From assembly GCA_964496705.1 (NCBI GenBank), contig CAZCBJ010000020.1:1-31709 (forward strand): a stretch of 31,709 nucleotides of DNA. The letters run 5' to 3'. The notes under the pieces are model-generated. The model was not told where the DNA came from and made no database searches. It saw nothing but the letters and a program-made list of their open reading frames with translations. The position numbers and the translations under genes are program-made. The stretch is from CAZCBJ01 sp964496705. GTDB lineage: Bacteria > Chloroflexota > Anaerolineae > Anaerolineales > Anaerolineaceae. Positions 16,267 to 25,148 of this stretch are shown one piece after another (position 1 is the first letter of the stretch; every line of letters starts with the position of its first letter).

Positions 16267-16946
16267 AATTTGACCGCGTGGTTGCCCTGGTGCCGATGCG
16301 CCATCAATCGGTGCGCGTACCCGGGAAGAATTATCGAATGCTGGCCGGTAAACCGCTTTACCAGCATATTCTCGATTCGCTGCTGACCTGTGAGAAGATC
16401 AACCGGGTGGTGGTGGACACGGACAGCCCAACCGTCATCGAAGGTCTTCAGCAACAATATCCTCAAGTGCAGGTGTTGCTGCGCCCCGAGCACTTGCGGG
16501 CGGATACGATCCCGATGAACGAGGTGTTGTTGTATGATACCGCACAGGTGTCAGCCGATTTATATCTGCAGACGCATTCCACCAATCCGTTGATGCGCTC
16601 GCTAACCTTTGCGGCTGCCATCCAGGTACTGGAAGATCAATATCCCGCCTACGATTCGCTCTTTTCTGTGACGCGCATGCACAAACGCCTGTGGGACGGG
16701 TTGGCCAGACCCATCAATCACAACCCGGCCATCTTGCTGCGCACCCAGGATCTGCCGCCAGTTTATGAAGAGAATTCGTGTCTTTACCTGTTCACACGCC
16801 AGACTCTTGAAATGCGGCGCAATCGTCTGGGTGAGCGGCCTTTTTTATTTGAAATAGATGCTGCGGAGGCGTGGGATATTGACGAGGAAATTGATTTTTC
16901 GATCGTTGACCTGTTGCTGAGTCAGCAGAAAAAGCCACTATCTTAA
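16263..16946 (+). CDS. Third cytidylyltransferase (acylneuraminate cytidylyltransferase family)
   Basis: A 227-residue single-domain nucleotidyltransferase. The nucleotide-binding loop is LVPMRHQSVRVPGKNYR (residues 9-25), which departs from the classic IPARGGSKxIPGKN: Ala-Arg-Gly-Gly is replaced by Met-Arg-His-Gln. QTHSTNPLMR at 103-112 replaces the usual QLRPTSPLR, and WDIDEEIDF near residue 205 is the conserved C-terminal element. It probably makes a CMP-activated acid sugar other than those of the SpsF and NeuA-HAD enzymes. It is coupled by overlap to the preceding GT-B-like gene and is followed 20 bp later by a hydroxyacid dehydrogenase. Confidence 0.78.
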   Translation: MKFDRVVALVPMRHQSVRVPGKNYRMLAGKPLYQHILDSLLTCEKINRVVVDTDSPTVIEGLQQQYPQVQVLLRPEHLRADTIPMNEVLLYDTAQVSADLYLQTHSTNPLMRSLTFAAAIQVLEDQYPAYDSLFSVTRMHKRLWDGLARPINHNPAILLRTQDLPPVYEENSCLYLFTRQTLEMRRNRLGERPFLFEIDAAEAWDIDEEIDFSIVDLLLSQQKKPLS

Positions 16947-16966
16947 CTCCAAAACGAGGTGCCTGT

Positions 16967-17932
16967 ATGCCAACTGTGTTGATGTCCGCCCCTTATGTCA
17001 TGCCGCTGATGAATCGTTTTGGGAAGGTTTTTGCGCACTATGGGATTAATCTGATTCTTGCCGAAGTCAGCGAACGCATGGAAGAAGACCAAATTCTGCA
17101 GTACGCCGGGAATTTCGACGGCGCTATTTGCGGTGACGACCGCTATACCCGGCGCGTGTTGGAAGCGTGTGCCCCGCGCCTGAGGGTCATATCGAAATGG
17201 GGCACCGGAATTGATTCGATTGACAAGGAAACAGCCGTGCGATTGGGTATTCAAGTGCGCAACACCCCCAATGCCTTCACCCTACCGGTGGCTGACACCG
17301 TGATGGGCTACATATTAGCCTTCGCCCGCCGCCAACCCTGGATGGACCGCGACATGAAGCGCGGAACCTGGGACAAGATCCCCGGACGCTCGTTGAGCGA
17401 ATGCACGCTGGGTGTGGTGGGCGTGGGCAACATCGGCAAGGCGGTGCTGCGGCGGGCGCGCGGTTTTGGGATGAGATTGCTGGGCAATGATGTCGTCTCC
17501 ATTGCGCCCGATTTCCTGGTGGAAAACGGTGTGGAGATGCTGCCTCTGCCTGAGTTGTTAGCGCGCGCTGATTTTGTCAGTTTAAACACAGATCTCAATC
17601 CCACCAGCCGCCACCTGATGAACGCCGAAAGGCTGCGAATGATGAAAACCAGCGCGGTGTTGATTAACACCTCGCGAGGTCCGGTGGTGGATGAGGCAGA
17701 CCTGGTCGGCGCGCTGCAGAACGGTGTGATTGCTGGGGCAGCACTGGATGTGTTCGAGTTTGAACCGCTGCCTGCCGATTCACCGTTCAAGCAAATGGAT
17801 AACGTCATGCTGGCGCCGCACAACGCCAATTCTAGCCCGGCTGCGTGGGAGCGAGTCCATCGCAATACGTTGCGCAACCTGCTGGATGGTTTGAACATCC
17901 CGCATGACGATTTCGACGATTTGAAATTCTGA
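16967..17932 (+). CDS. D-isomer-specific 2-hydroxyacid dehydrogenase (phosphoglycerate dehydrogenase-like)
   Basis: A 321-residue NAD-dependent oxidoreductase interconverting a 2-keto acid and a D-2-hydroxy acid. The NAD motif GVGNIG is at residues 152-157. The catalytic Arg is R237 (INTSRGPV), Glu is E266 (FEFEPLP) and His is H285 (LAPHNA). There is no C-terminal ACT domain, so it is not a full-length SerA. GAGG lies 7 bp before ATG. Its position directly after a CMP-transferase suggests a role in a sugar-acid or glycerate-like building block rather than serine synthesis; this is inference from context. Confidence 0.82.
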   Translation: MPTVLMSAPYVMPLMNRFGKVFAHYGINLILAEVSERMEEDQILQYAGNFDGAICGDDRYTRRVLEACAPRLRVISKWGTGIDSIDKETAVRLGIQVRNTPNAFTLPVADTVMGYILAFARRQPWMDRDMKRGTWDKIPGRSLSECTLGVVGVGNIGKAVLRRARGFGMRLLGNDVVSIAPDFLVENGVEMLPLPELLARADFVSLNTDLNPTSRHLMNAERLRMMKTSAVLINTSRGPVVDEADLVGALQNGVIAGAALDVFEFEPLPADSPFKQMDNVMLAPHNANSSPAAWERVHRNTLRNLLDGLNIPHDDFDDLKF

Positions 17933-17950
17933 CCGTGTAGCGGATTAAAC

Positions 17951-19417
17951 ATGCGCGTGGGGCAGTTTTTTGAAGCGGTTGGCTGGCGGTTGCTGGTGGT
18001 CTTGCTGCCTATCACCAGCCTGCCGCTGGTGGCGCGGTTCACCGGCAGCAGCGTCGCTCCGCCGGCGGTGGTCGTCCTCCTGCTTTTTGTGCTCCTCTGG
18101 CTGATCCCCCACCTGCTGCGCAGAGGGCAGATCCCGCGCCAGAACCTGCCGTTATTCGCTTTTGGCGGCGCGGCGTTGATTTCCTGTGTTGCGGCATTTT
18201 TCATCCCCTTCCCGCCGTTCAAAGAAGCCAGCCTTTGGCGAAATGAGCTGGAAGGACTGGTAACCCTGGCGGTGGGAATCTGCTTCGCCCTGTTGGTTTC
18301 CACCTGGGTGCGCAACGAGCGGCGGATAGCCCTCACCCTGCGCTGGATCAACTGGAGCGGGCTGGCTATTCTGTTGATGGCAGCCGTTGAAATCATCACC
18401 TGGTATCTCAATCAGCGGTATCCAGCCTGGTTGTACGCCATCCACGACGCTTTGTCTGTAGGGCCACTTTACAAGCAGCGCCCGACTGCCTTCAGCATGG
18501 AGCCTTCCTGGCTAGCCAACCAGTTGAACATGCTTTATCTGCCCATCTGGCTGGCGGCGGTCACCTGCCGCCGGTCCGCACACCGCTGGGCGATCCGGGG
18601 ATTTGGGTTGGAAAGCCTCCTGTTGGCTGGCGGGATGGTCGTCCTGTTTTTTTCGCTCTCGCGCGTTGGGTTGCTGGCATTCATGTTGATGGCAGCTTAC
18701 CTGATCCTGCGCTTGAATTTCCGTTTGCTGGCCTGGCTGGGAAAACGGGTGGCCGGGCGCAGTCGAACCTGGGCCAGCCATCGCAGGCTGTTGATCGGGT
18801 TGATGACCGTCATTTTGTTGACGGGATATGTTGCGGCGGGTCTGGGAATCGGGTATGGTCTGAGCAGGCTGGATCCGCGGATGAAGGATCTGTTCAATTT
18901 CTCTCTAAAGGTTGATGATCCATTTCTGCATTACGCCAGGCAGTTGACCTTTGCTTCGCGGGTGGTGTACTGGCAGGCAGGTTGGGAGGTGTTTAATCGC
19001 TATCCCATTCTGGGTACCGGACTGGGTAATGCTGGCTTCTTCTTCCAGCAGACCATGCCGGGTTTCGGCTGGGGACTGGTGGAGGTGCGCAAATTGATGT
19101 ACCGCACACCCGGATTACCCAATATCAAGAATCTGTGGGTGCGCATTCTTGCGGAAACCGGATTGATCGGATTTGTTTTGTTTGCGACCTGGCTGGTGGC
19201 CAACTGGTTTTCATCAGATTTTATTGAGAAGGCTGCCAACCCTTCCGGTCTTTTACCGGTTGTCGGGCTGGCGGGTAAATTTTCATTAGTTGCATTGGTA
19301 TTTGAGGGGTTTTCGGTTGATTCCTTTGCGCTGCCCTACTTATGGTTTATGATGGGCCTCGTGGCGGCTGCAGCGGTCATGGTCTATCCATCGCACCAAG
19401 AGACAGAAAAGGGTTGA
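17951..19417 (+). CDS. O-antigen ligase/polymerase-like membrane protein (Wzy_C)
   Basis: A 488-residue polytopic inner-membrane protein with roughly 10-12 hydrophobic segments. Such proteins polymerise or ligate lipid-linked glycans on the outer face of the cytoplasmic membrane. The long external loop at about residues 325-400 contains YPILGTGLGNAGF and ends in NIKNLWVRILAETGLIGF, the Wzy_C signature with the conserved Asn-x-x-Asn-Leu...Glu-x-Gly pattern. It starts 18 bp after the dehydrogenase gene, and its stop overlaps the next start (TGATG). Sequence alone does not separate ligase from polymerase. Confidence 0.8.
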   Translation: MRVGQFFEAVGWRLLVVLLPITSLPLVARFTGSSVAPPAVVVLLLFVLLWLIPHLLRRGQIPRQNLPLFAFGGAALISCVAAFFIPFPPFKEASLWRNELEGLVTLAVGICFALLVSTWVRNERRIALTLRWINWSGLAILLMAAVEIITWYLNQRYPAWLYAIHDALSVGPLYKQRPTAFSMEPSWLANQLNMLYLPIWLAAVTCRRSAHRWAIRGFGLESLLLAGGMVVLFFSLSRVGLLAFMLMAAYLILRLNFRLLAWLGKRVAGRSRTWASHRRLLIGLMTVILLTGYVAAGLGIGYGLSRLDPRMKDLFNFSLKVDDPFLHYARQLTFASRVVYWQAGWEVFNRYPILGTGLGNAGFFFQQTMPGFGWGLVEVRKLMYRTPGLPNIKNLWVRILAETGLIGFVLFATWLVANWFSSDFIEKAANPSGLLPVVGLAGKFSLVALVFEGFSVDSFALPYLWFMMGLVAAAAVMVYPSHQETEKG

Positions 19418-21081
19418 TGATGCTGGCAAAACGAATCCCAACGGTGTTGTTTTGGGCCTTACTGGCAGTTTATATCTTCTATATGGGTGTCTTCATCCGC
19501 CAGACATTGATCGAGGTGGACGGCAAGCCGTATGCTGTTTTATTCGATGATGCGATGATCTCGATGCAATATGCGCGCAACGTCGCGCAAGGCGCAGGGG
19601 CGGTGTTCAATGCGGGCGGAGAGCGGGTGGAGGGGTATTCCAATCCATTGTGGGTGGGATTCATGGCGTTGTTCCACCTGCTGCCCATCTCGCCGAACTG
19701 GATGGGGCTGCCGGTTCAAATCAGCGGGGCTGTGTTCCTGCTCCTCAATTTGATTTTTATCCGCAGAATCGCGGCTTATCTCGTTCAAAACGGACAAAAG
19801 ACTGACCGCTGGAGCTGGCTGGTGGTTGTATGGGCGCTGGTCTTGACCGCGTTCTATTACCCGCTCAATCAGTGGAGCCTGCTGGGGTTGGAGGTTTCGG
19901 TCTTGACGCTGGCGGTAAGCGCAGTGGTCTGGCTGGTGTTGAGGGGATTTCAAAGCGGAAAGTTCTCCATCGGGGTATATGTCCTGCTTGGGTTGTGCAC
20001 ATTGGTGCGGATCGACATGTTCGGGCTGGGGTTGGCGACCTGTGCGTATCTGGCGCTGTTTGACCCAGGCAACCGGCGCAAGCATCTGACTTGGGGTCTT
20101 GGGGTTCTGCTGGCGTTCATGGCTGGACAGACCTTACTGCGCTACTGGTACTATGGTGAATGGCTGCCCAATACGTATTATCTCAAGATGACCGGGGCTT
20201 CAATGTTGATGCGCATCCAGCGCGGCCTTTACGTGTTTGTAAAATATGCCTGGAATCTCAGCCTGCCGCTGGTGATGGTGCCGTTTTTGCTGCTGGCTTT
20301 CCGGCGGGATCGGGCGGTTGGCTACCTATACCTGGCGCTGGCTGTTCAGATCGCGTACAGCGTTTACGTGGGCGGGGATGCCTGGGAGCACCGTGGAGGC
20401 GCCAACCGCTTTATCGTCATCGTGATGCCATTGTTCATGATCTTATTTGTGTTGGCGGTTGAGTGGCTGCGTCGGGCAGTGATGAAACAAGTCGCACGCT
20501 TGGATCGGAGGGAGAAATGGCGGGAGTGGATATCGCAGGCGGTTGTCGGCGGGTTCATGCTGTTGGCCTGGTTGAATTTCAATGCTGTATTGGACACCGA
20601 CTCGTTGGATTTTGCTCTCTTGCACAAGCCGAGCATCTATGTCATCGGTCAGGAGAAAATCTTGCGCATCGCGCTTTTCGTGCGCGAGGTCACCACCCCG
20701 GACGCCAGTGTCCTGGCCATCGCTGCCGGCGGCGTGCCGTATTTTTCCGAGCGCACCACCTTTGATCTTCTGGGCAAGAGTGATACTTACATCGCGCGGC
20801 TGCCCATGCACTTGAACCTTGAGGAAGGTCTGGTCTTCGGTTTTCGACCCGGCCATAACAAATGGGATTACGCTCATTCGATTGGCGAATTGAAGCCCGA
20901 TATCATCCCCGAAGTCTGGCAGGGCAGCCTGGAGGAAGCACTGCCTTATTTGAAAGACTACACAATCATCCAAATGGAAGAATTCAAACGCTGGCTGCCG
21001 GATGGGATCATGTACGTGCGCACTGGATCGCCAAACATCCGCTGGGATGTGATCCAATCCTACATCCTGATGCAGCCCTAG
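19417..21081 (+). CDS. GT-C membrane glycosyltransferase-like protein
   Basis: A 554-residue integral membrane protein with an N-terminal transmembrane segment followed by the GT-C catalytic loop. FDDAMISMQYARN holds an Asp pair at residues 44-45, and GERVEGYSNPLWV follows at 68-80. This DD...NxGERVEGYxxPLW pattern matches AftB-like polyprenyl-phosphate-sugar-dependent transferases. Multiple hydrophobic helices follow to about residue 390, then a soluble C-terminal domain with FRPGHNKWDY. ATG 19417 or 19420 may be used; the first overlaps the upstream stop. It probably adds a sugar from a lipid-phosphate donor outside the cell. The specific sugar is unknown. Confidence 0.72.
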   Translation: MMLAKRIPTVLFWALLAVYIFYMGVFIRQTLIEVDGKPYAVLFDDAMISMQYARNVAQGAGAVFNAGGERVEGYSNPLWVGFMALFHLLPISPNWMGLPVQISGAVFLLLNLIFIRRIAAYLVQNGQKTDRWSWLVVVWALVLTAFYYPLNQWSLLGLEVSVLTLAVSAVVWLVLRGFQSGKFSIGVYVLLGLCTLVRIDMFGLGLATCAYLALFDPGNRRKHLTWGLGVLLAFMAGQTLLRYWYYGEWLPNTYYLKMTGASMLMRIQRGLYVFVKYAWNLSLPLVMVPFLLLAFRRDRAVGYLYLALAVQIAYSVYVGGDAWEHRGGANRFIVIVMPLFMILFVLAVEWLRRAVMKQVARLDRREKWREWISQAVVGGFMLLAWLNFNAVLDTDSLDFALLHKPSIYVIGQEKILRIALFVREVTTPDASVLAIAAGGVPYFSERTTFDLLGKSDTYIARLPMHLNLEEGLVFGFRPGHNKWDYAHSIGELKPDIIPEVWQGSLEEALPYLKDYTIIQMEEFKRWLPDGIMYVRTGSPNIRWDVIQSYILMQP

Positions 21082-21095
21082 GAGAAATTAACCGC

Positions 21096-21860
21096 ATGTC
21101 TGAAAGCATCCGAACCATGTTGATTACTGGCGCAGCCGGAGGAATCGGCCGGGCCACAGTGAAATTATTCGCTCAGGCTGGGTGGCGGGTGGTGGGTGTG
21201 GACCGCGCGGAGTTTGGCGAGCCATTTCCGGAGACAGGGTTGTATATTCTGGCGGATATCTCTGAACCCGGCGACCTGGAATATATTTATCGTCACGCGC
21301 GCGATTTCAGTCCCACCCTGGGGGCAGTGGTGCATAACGCGGCAGTGCAAATTGCCAAGCCGCTGGTGGAAACCAGCGTGGAAGAATGGGATATGGTGAT
21401 GGCCAACAATTTGCGCGCGGTGTTTCTGGGAGCCAAGCTGGCCTATCCGCTGCTTAAGGCGGCGGGCGGCGGAGCCATTGTCAATGTGTCATCTGTTCAC
21501 GCTGTGCAGACTTCGTCCAACATTGCCGCTTACGCGGCGAGCAAAGGTGGAATGCTGGCGTTGACCCGCGCCCTGGCGATTGAGTTTGCCCCGGAAAACA
21601 TCCGCGTTAACGCCATCCTGCCGGGCGCGGTGGACACGCCGATGCTTCGCGCCGGATTGCAGCGCGGGCATCTCAGCGGCGGCAGTGTGGTTGACCGGCT
21701 GGATAATCTGGCGCGCCGCACTGTCATGGGACGGGTGGGCAAACCGGAGGAGATTGCCCAGGCAATTTACTTCCTGGCCGATTCAAACCAGTCCTCCTTT
21801 ATGACCGGCCAGGCGCTGATCGTGGACGGCGGTGCAACTGCGCGGCTGAGCACCGAATAG
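21096..21860 (+). CDS. Short-chain dehydrogenase/reductase
   Basis: A 254-residue classical SDR. The cofactor motif TGAAGGIG is at residues 11-18, the NAA element at 81-83, Ser at 132-133 (VSSVHA), and YAASK (146-150) supplies Tyr and Lys. The C-terminus MTGQALIVDGG is canonical. The open frame extends far upstream inside the GT-C gene. ATG 21096 is chosen because the fold begins there and AGGAGA sits 10 bp upstream. It is related to the SDR at 11694 but lacks that protein's insertion. Its substrate is unknown; it may act on a sugar precursor. Confidence 0.82.
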   Translation: MSESIRTMLITGAAGGIGRATVKLFAQAGWRVVGVDRAEFGEPFPETGLYILADISEPGDLEYIYRHARDFSPTLGAVVHNAAVQIAKPLVETSVEEWDMVMANNLRAVFLGAKLAYPLLKAAGGGAIVNVSSVHAVQTSSNIAAYAASKGGMLALTRALAIEFAPENIRVNAILPGAVDTPMLRAGLQRGHLSGGSVVDRLDNLARRTVMGRVGKPEEIAQAIYFLADSNQSSFMTGQALIVDGGATARLSTE

Positions 21861-21870
21861 GAAAACCCGG

Positions 21871-22704
21871 ATGGCAACCATTAAAGAATTTATTAAAAAC
21901 AACATGCCCGTCTTCGCCTTTAACCTGCTGCGCGAATCAAAGGACGCCCTGCAGCGCTTGCCGGAATTGCCACAAGCGGCTTTTCATCCCTGGCGGTTGG
22001 ATACCATGCGCAGGTTGCGCGCGCTCAAAGATATCCACCGCGGGCAGCGTTGTTTCATCATCGGCAATGGTCCGAGCTTGAAGCAGACCAACCTTTCGCT
22101 GCTAAAAGATGAATTTACCATCGGGATGAACCGTTTTTTCCTGGCTTTTGCTGATCTGGGCTTCAAAACCAGCTACTACCTGTCGGTCAATGACCTGGTG
22201 ATTGAGCAGTCGGTGGCTGATATTCAGGCGCTGGAAATGCCCAGGTTTGTCTCCTGGCGGGCGCGCAGATGGCTGAAGCCTGCCAGCGATCTGTATTTTT
22301 TGCACACCACCTATACCGGTCCGAAATTTTCCGGCAAAGACATGACCAGGCGCATCTGGGAAGGCGCGACAGTCACTTATACTGCTTTGCAACTGGCTTA
22401 TTATCTGGGCTTCCATCAGGTGATTCTGATCGGCGTGGATCACAATTTTGCCACACAGGGCAAGCCGAACACCACCGTTGTATCACAGGGGGATGACCCC
22501 AACCATTTTCACCCGGGATATTTCGGTCAGGGATTTCGCTGGCAACTGCCCGACCTGGAGACCTCTGAGCGGTCTTATGCCATGGCGCGCAGCGCGTATG
22601 AAGCAGACGGACGCGAGGTGTTGGATGCCACGGTGGGTGGGAAGTTGCAGGTTTTCAGGAAGGTTGCTTACGACTCTCTCTTTTCGGGAGAGATTATCCG
22701 CTGA
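21871..22704 (+). CDS. DUF115/MptE-like protein, candidate nonulosonate transferase
   Basis: A 277-residue protein carrying the pattern of the DUF115/Maf-type family: FIIGNGPSLKQT (62-73) as the nucleotide-binding loop, FTIGMNRFF (82-90), GATVTYTALQLAYYLGF (165-181), ILIGVDHNF (185-193) and NHFHPGYF (211-218). Related domains occur in Maf flagellin glycosyltransferases that add pseudaminic or legionaminic acid, and GNGPSLK recalls the CMP-binding loop of GT42 sialyltransferases. In a locus that makes CMP-nonulosonates, a transferase role is a reasonable inference. The first 60 residues are basic and unassigned. It lies 10 bp after the SDR and overlaps the GT2 gene (TGATG). Confidence 0.72.
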   Translation: MATIKEFIKNNMPVFAFNLLRESKDALQRLPELPQAAFHPWRLDTMRRLRALKDIHRGQRCFIIGNGPSLKQTNLSLLKDEFTIGMNRFFLAFADLGFKTSYYLSVNDLVIEQSVADIQALEMPRFVSWRARRWLKPASDLYFLHTTYTGPKFSGKDMTRRIWEGATVTYTALQLAYYLGFHQVILIGVDHNFATQGKPNTTVVSQGDDPNHFHPGYFGQGFRWQLPDLETSERSYAMARSAYEADGREVLDATVGGKLQVFRKVAYDSLFSGEIIR

Positions 22705-23648
22705 TGAACCAGGCGCCCCTCTTTTCGATTGTCATGCCGTCTTTCAACCAGGCCCAGTACCTGGAACAAGCCATCGATTCGGTGCTCAGCCAGGATTATC
22801 CGCGGATTGAATTTTTTATTCTGGACGGAGGTTCGAAGGACCGCAGTGTGGAGATCATCAAGAAATATGAGTCCCATCTCGCCGGATGGGTTTCCGAAAA
22901 AGACAACGGACAGGCGGATGCCGTCAACAAGGGTTTCGCTCGCTCAACAGGGGATTACCTGGGCTGGTTGAATTCCGACGATCTCTTTGAGCCGGGAGCC
23001 CTTACAACTGCGGCGCAGGCATTGGAGCAACATACGCAAGTGGGCCTGGTGTATGGGGATGTGCGCTCGATAGATTCGGATGGGCACACCTTCAATGTGA
23101 TGCGTTTTGGCAATTGGGGGCTGGAAGAGCTGATGTGTTTCAAGGTGATCGGACAGCCTGGCGCATTCTTGCGCCGCTCGGTGCAACAGCGCGCCGGTTT
23201 TCTGGACGCGAGCTATCACTATCTTCTGGATCATCATTACTGGCTGCTGATTGCCCAACAGGCGCCGATCCTGTATATCCCAAAAATCCTGGCTGCAGCG
23301 CGCTATCATCCGCAGGCGAAAAATATGTCCATGCATGCACATTACATTGAAGATGCCAGGCGCGTGGCGGCATGGATGGAAAATGAGCCGAGGTTGGCAG
23401 ATGTGTATCAGCGTCTTCGTCCGCGCATCTGGGCAGGCGCTTATCGCCTGGGAGCACATTATCTGTTGGACGGGAACATGCCCAAAGAGGCGCTCAAGCT
23501 CTACTGGCAATGCCTGCGCCTGCATCCCCCCACCGCGCTGGGCGTGGCGCACCGCATGGTCTATGCGGTTCTCGCTTTGATGGGATTGGGGAAATTAAAA
23601 TCCATCTACCTGAAAGCCAAACGCAGCCGGTATGGCTATCGCCAATAA
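22704..23648 (+). CDS. Family 2 (GT-A) glycosyltransferase
   Basis: A 314-residue glycosyltransferase. The GT-A domain has IVMPSFNQAQYLEQAI (9-24), LDGGSKDRS (40-48), NGQADAVNKGF (68-78) and the metal-binding NSDD (90-93). The acceptor half has GQPGAFLRR and LLDHHYWLLIA. The last 80 residues are helical and basic, possibly membrane-associating. It is a clear paralogue of the GT2 gene at 27762: the first 100 residues align without gaps apart from the N-terminus. Start and upstream stop overlap. Confidence 0.85.
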   Translation: MNQAPLFSIVMPSFNQAQYLEQAIDSVLSQDYPRIEFFILDGGSKDRSVEIIKKYESHLAGWVSEKDNGQADAVNKGFARSTGDYLGWLNSDDLFEPGALTTAAQALEQHTQVGLVYGDVRSIDSDGHTFNVMRFGNWGLEELMCFKVIGQPGAFLRRSVQQRAGFLDASYHYLLDHHYWLLIAQQAPILYIPKILAAARYHPQAKNMSMHAHYIEDARRVAAWMENEPRLADVYQRLRPRIWAGAYRLGAHYLLDGNMPKEALKLYWQCLRLHPPTALGVAHRMVYAVLALMGLGKLKSIYLKAKRSRYGYRQ

Positions 23649-23681
23649 GCACAGCCTTAATGTGAATGGGAATATGGGCAC

Positions 23682-25145
23682 ATGACCTTTCACAGCCCAA
23701 TGTTCCTGTTTATCTTTTTACCGCTTTTCATTCTAATTTACTGGTTGTGCGGGAAGAAATTGCGCAATGCCTGGTTGATGTTCGCCAGCCTTTTTTTCTA
23801 TCTATGGGGCGAACCGTTGTATTTTCCAGTACTGGTGATTTCTATCTTTGTCAATCATTGGTTGGCTGGTAGGATTGCCGGACGGCTGGCCTTGCAGACT
23901 TCCCACCGCACCTGGCTGGTGCTGGGGTTAGCCTTTAACCTGGGATTGCTGATCGGGTTTAAACTCACTTACACCTACTGGCAGCCTGTGGTGGATGCCC
24001 TGATCCGCCAGAATTTTGATCTTCCGTTTGCGAGTTGGCGGGATTATCTGCAAAAATTGATCCGCTTTCCGCTGGGGATGTCATTCTACACCTTTGGGAT
24101 GGTCTCCTACCTGTTGGATGTGGCCAGCCGGCGCATCCAGCCTGAACCCAGCCTATCCCGACTGGCCGTCTATGTGTTGATGTTCCCAAAAGTGTTAGCC
24201 GGTCCAATCACCACTTATCGAGAACTGGGCGGTCAGTTGAAAGAGCGGTTTTTTACATCGGCGGGAATGGCCGGGGGGATGCGGCGGTTTATCACCGGGT
24301 TGTCCAAAAAGGTGTTAATTGCCGACCAGATGGGAATGCTGTTGGATCGGGGCGTGATGGAACTGCCGCCCGGGCAACTAGGCAGCGCGGTTGCGTGGTT
24401 GCTGCTGGTGGCTTATGCGCTGCAGATTTACTTCGATTTTTCTGGTTACACCGATATGGCGCTGGGCGTTGGTCAGATGTTGGGTTTTCGTTTACCGGAA
24501 AACTTCAACCTGCCGTATACGGCACGAAGTGTCAGTGATTTCTGGCGGCGATGGCATATCACCCTGTCAGGCTGGTTTCGGGATTACCTTTTTTACCCGC
24601 TCGAGCGCAGCCGTGCGGTCGGGCGAGGCTTGCCCCAGGCGGCGAATATTTTGCTGGTGTTCCTGGCAACCGGATTGTGGCATGGACTGACGCTCAACTT
24701 TGCGGCTTGGGGGCTGCTGCACGGCGCGGCGATCGCGATGGAACGCGGTGCGTTTGGGCGCTGGCTGGGCCGCGCCTGGCGGCCGCTGCAGCATGCCTAT
24801 ACACTGTTGATCGTCCTGGGTGGGTGGTTGCTTTTTCGCACCAGCAGCTTACCGAATGCCTGGGCTTTCTTAAAGGTTTTGTTTTCATTTCAATCTGGAC
24901 AGGGAGTTATCCCCTTTTCGGCGTTCCCACCCATCCAGATGACCACATGGATGGCGCTGGGAATTGGCATCATATTTTGCACGCCGTTGGCATCGTGGCT
25001 GGCAAATCGGCTCCAGGGTTGGCTGAAGAGGCGGCAGCCTGCAGCGGTTATTGCCAGAGATCTAACCCTGATCGGGTTGCTGTTGCTTTCATTGTCTTTC
25101 CTTGCCAGCGTCAGCTACCAACCATATATTTATGGGGCTTTTTGA
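23682..25145 (+). CDS. MBOAT-family O-acyltransferase, AlgI-like
   Basis: A 487-residue polytopic membrane protein. AlgI-type proteins carry acetyl groups across the membrane for O-acetylation of extracellular polysaccharides. It opens with MTFHSPMFLFIFLPL, typical of the family. FKVLAGP-like MFPKVLAGPI lies at 167-176, and QIYFDFSGYTDMALG at 248-262. RRWHITLSGWFRDYLF (289-304) and GLWHG (331-335) contain the conserved His residues H292 and H334. It is followed immediately by an AlgJ/AlgX-like SGNH partner. The acceptor is presumably the glycan made here. Confidence 0.88.
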   Translation: MTFHSPMFLFIFLPLFILIYWLCGKKLRNAWLMFASLFFYLWGEPLYFPVLVISIFVNHWLAGRIAGRLALQTSHRTWLVLGLAFNLGLLIGFKLTYTYWQPVVDALIRQNFDLPFASWRDYLQKLIRFPLGMSFYTFGMVSYLLDVASRRIQPEPSLSRLAVYVLMFPKVLAGPITTYRELGGQLKERFFTSAGMAGGMRRFITGLSKKVLIADQMGMLLDRGVMELPPGQLGSAVAWLLLVAYALQIYFDFSGYTDMALGVGQMLGFRLPENFNLPYTARSVSDFWRRWHITLSGWFRDYLFYPLERSRAVGRGLPQAANILLVFLATGLWHGLTLNFAAWGLLHGAAIAMERGAFGRWLGRAWRPLQHAYTLLIVLGGWLLFRTSSLPNAWAFLKVLFSFQSGQGVIPFSAFPPIQMTTWMALGIGIIFCTPLASWLANRLQGWLKRRQPAAVIARDLTLIGLLLLSLSFLASVSYQPYIYGAF

Positions 25146-25148
25146 GTG

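Noticed and set aside
17308..18411. A 367-codon minus-strand open frame
   Set aside because: Covers the end of the hydroxyacid dehydrogenase and the start of the membrane protein on the other strand; Ser/Arg-rich low-information sequence with no motif.
20862..21095. N-terminal extension of the SDR
   Set aside because: Overlaps the end of the GT-C gene in another frame, and the SDR fold starts at 21096.
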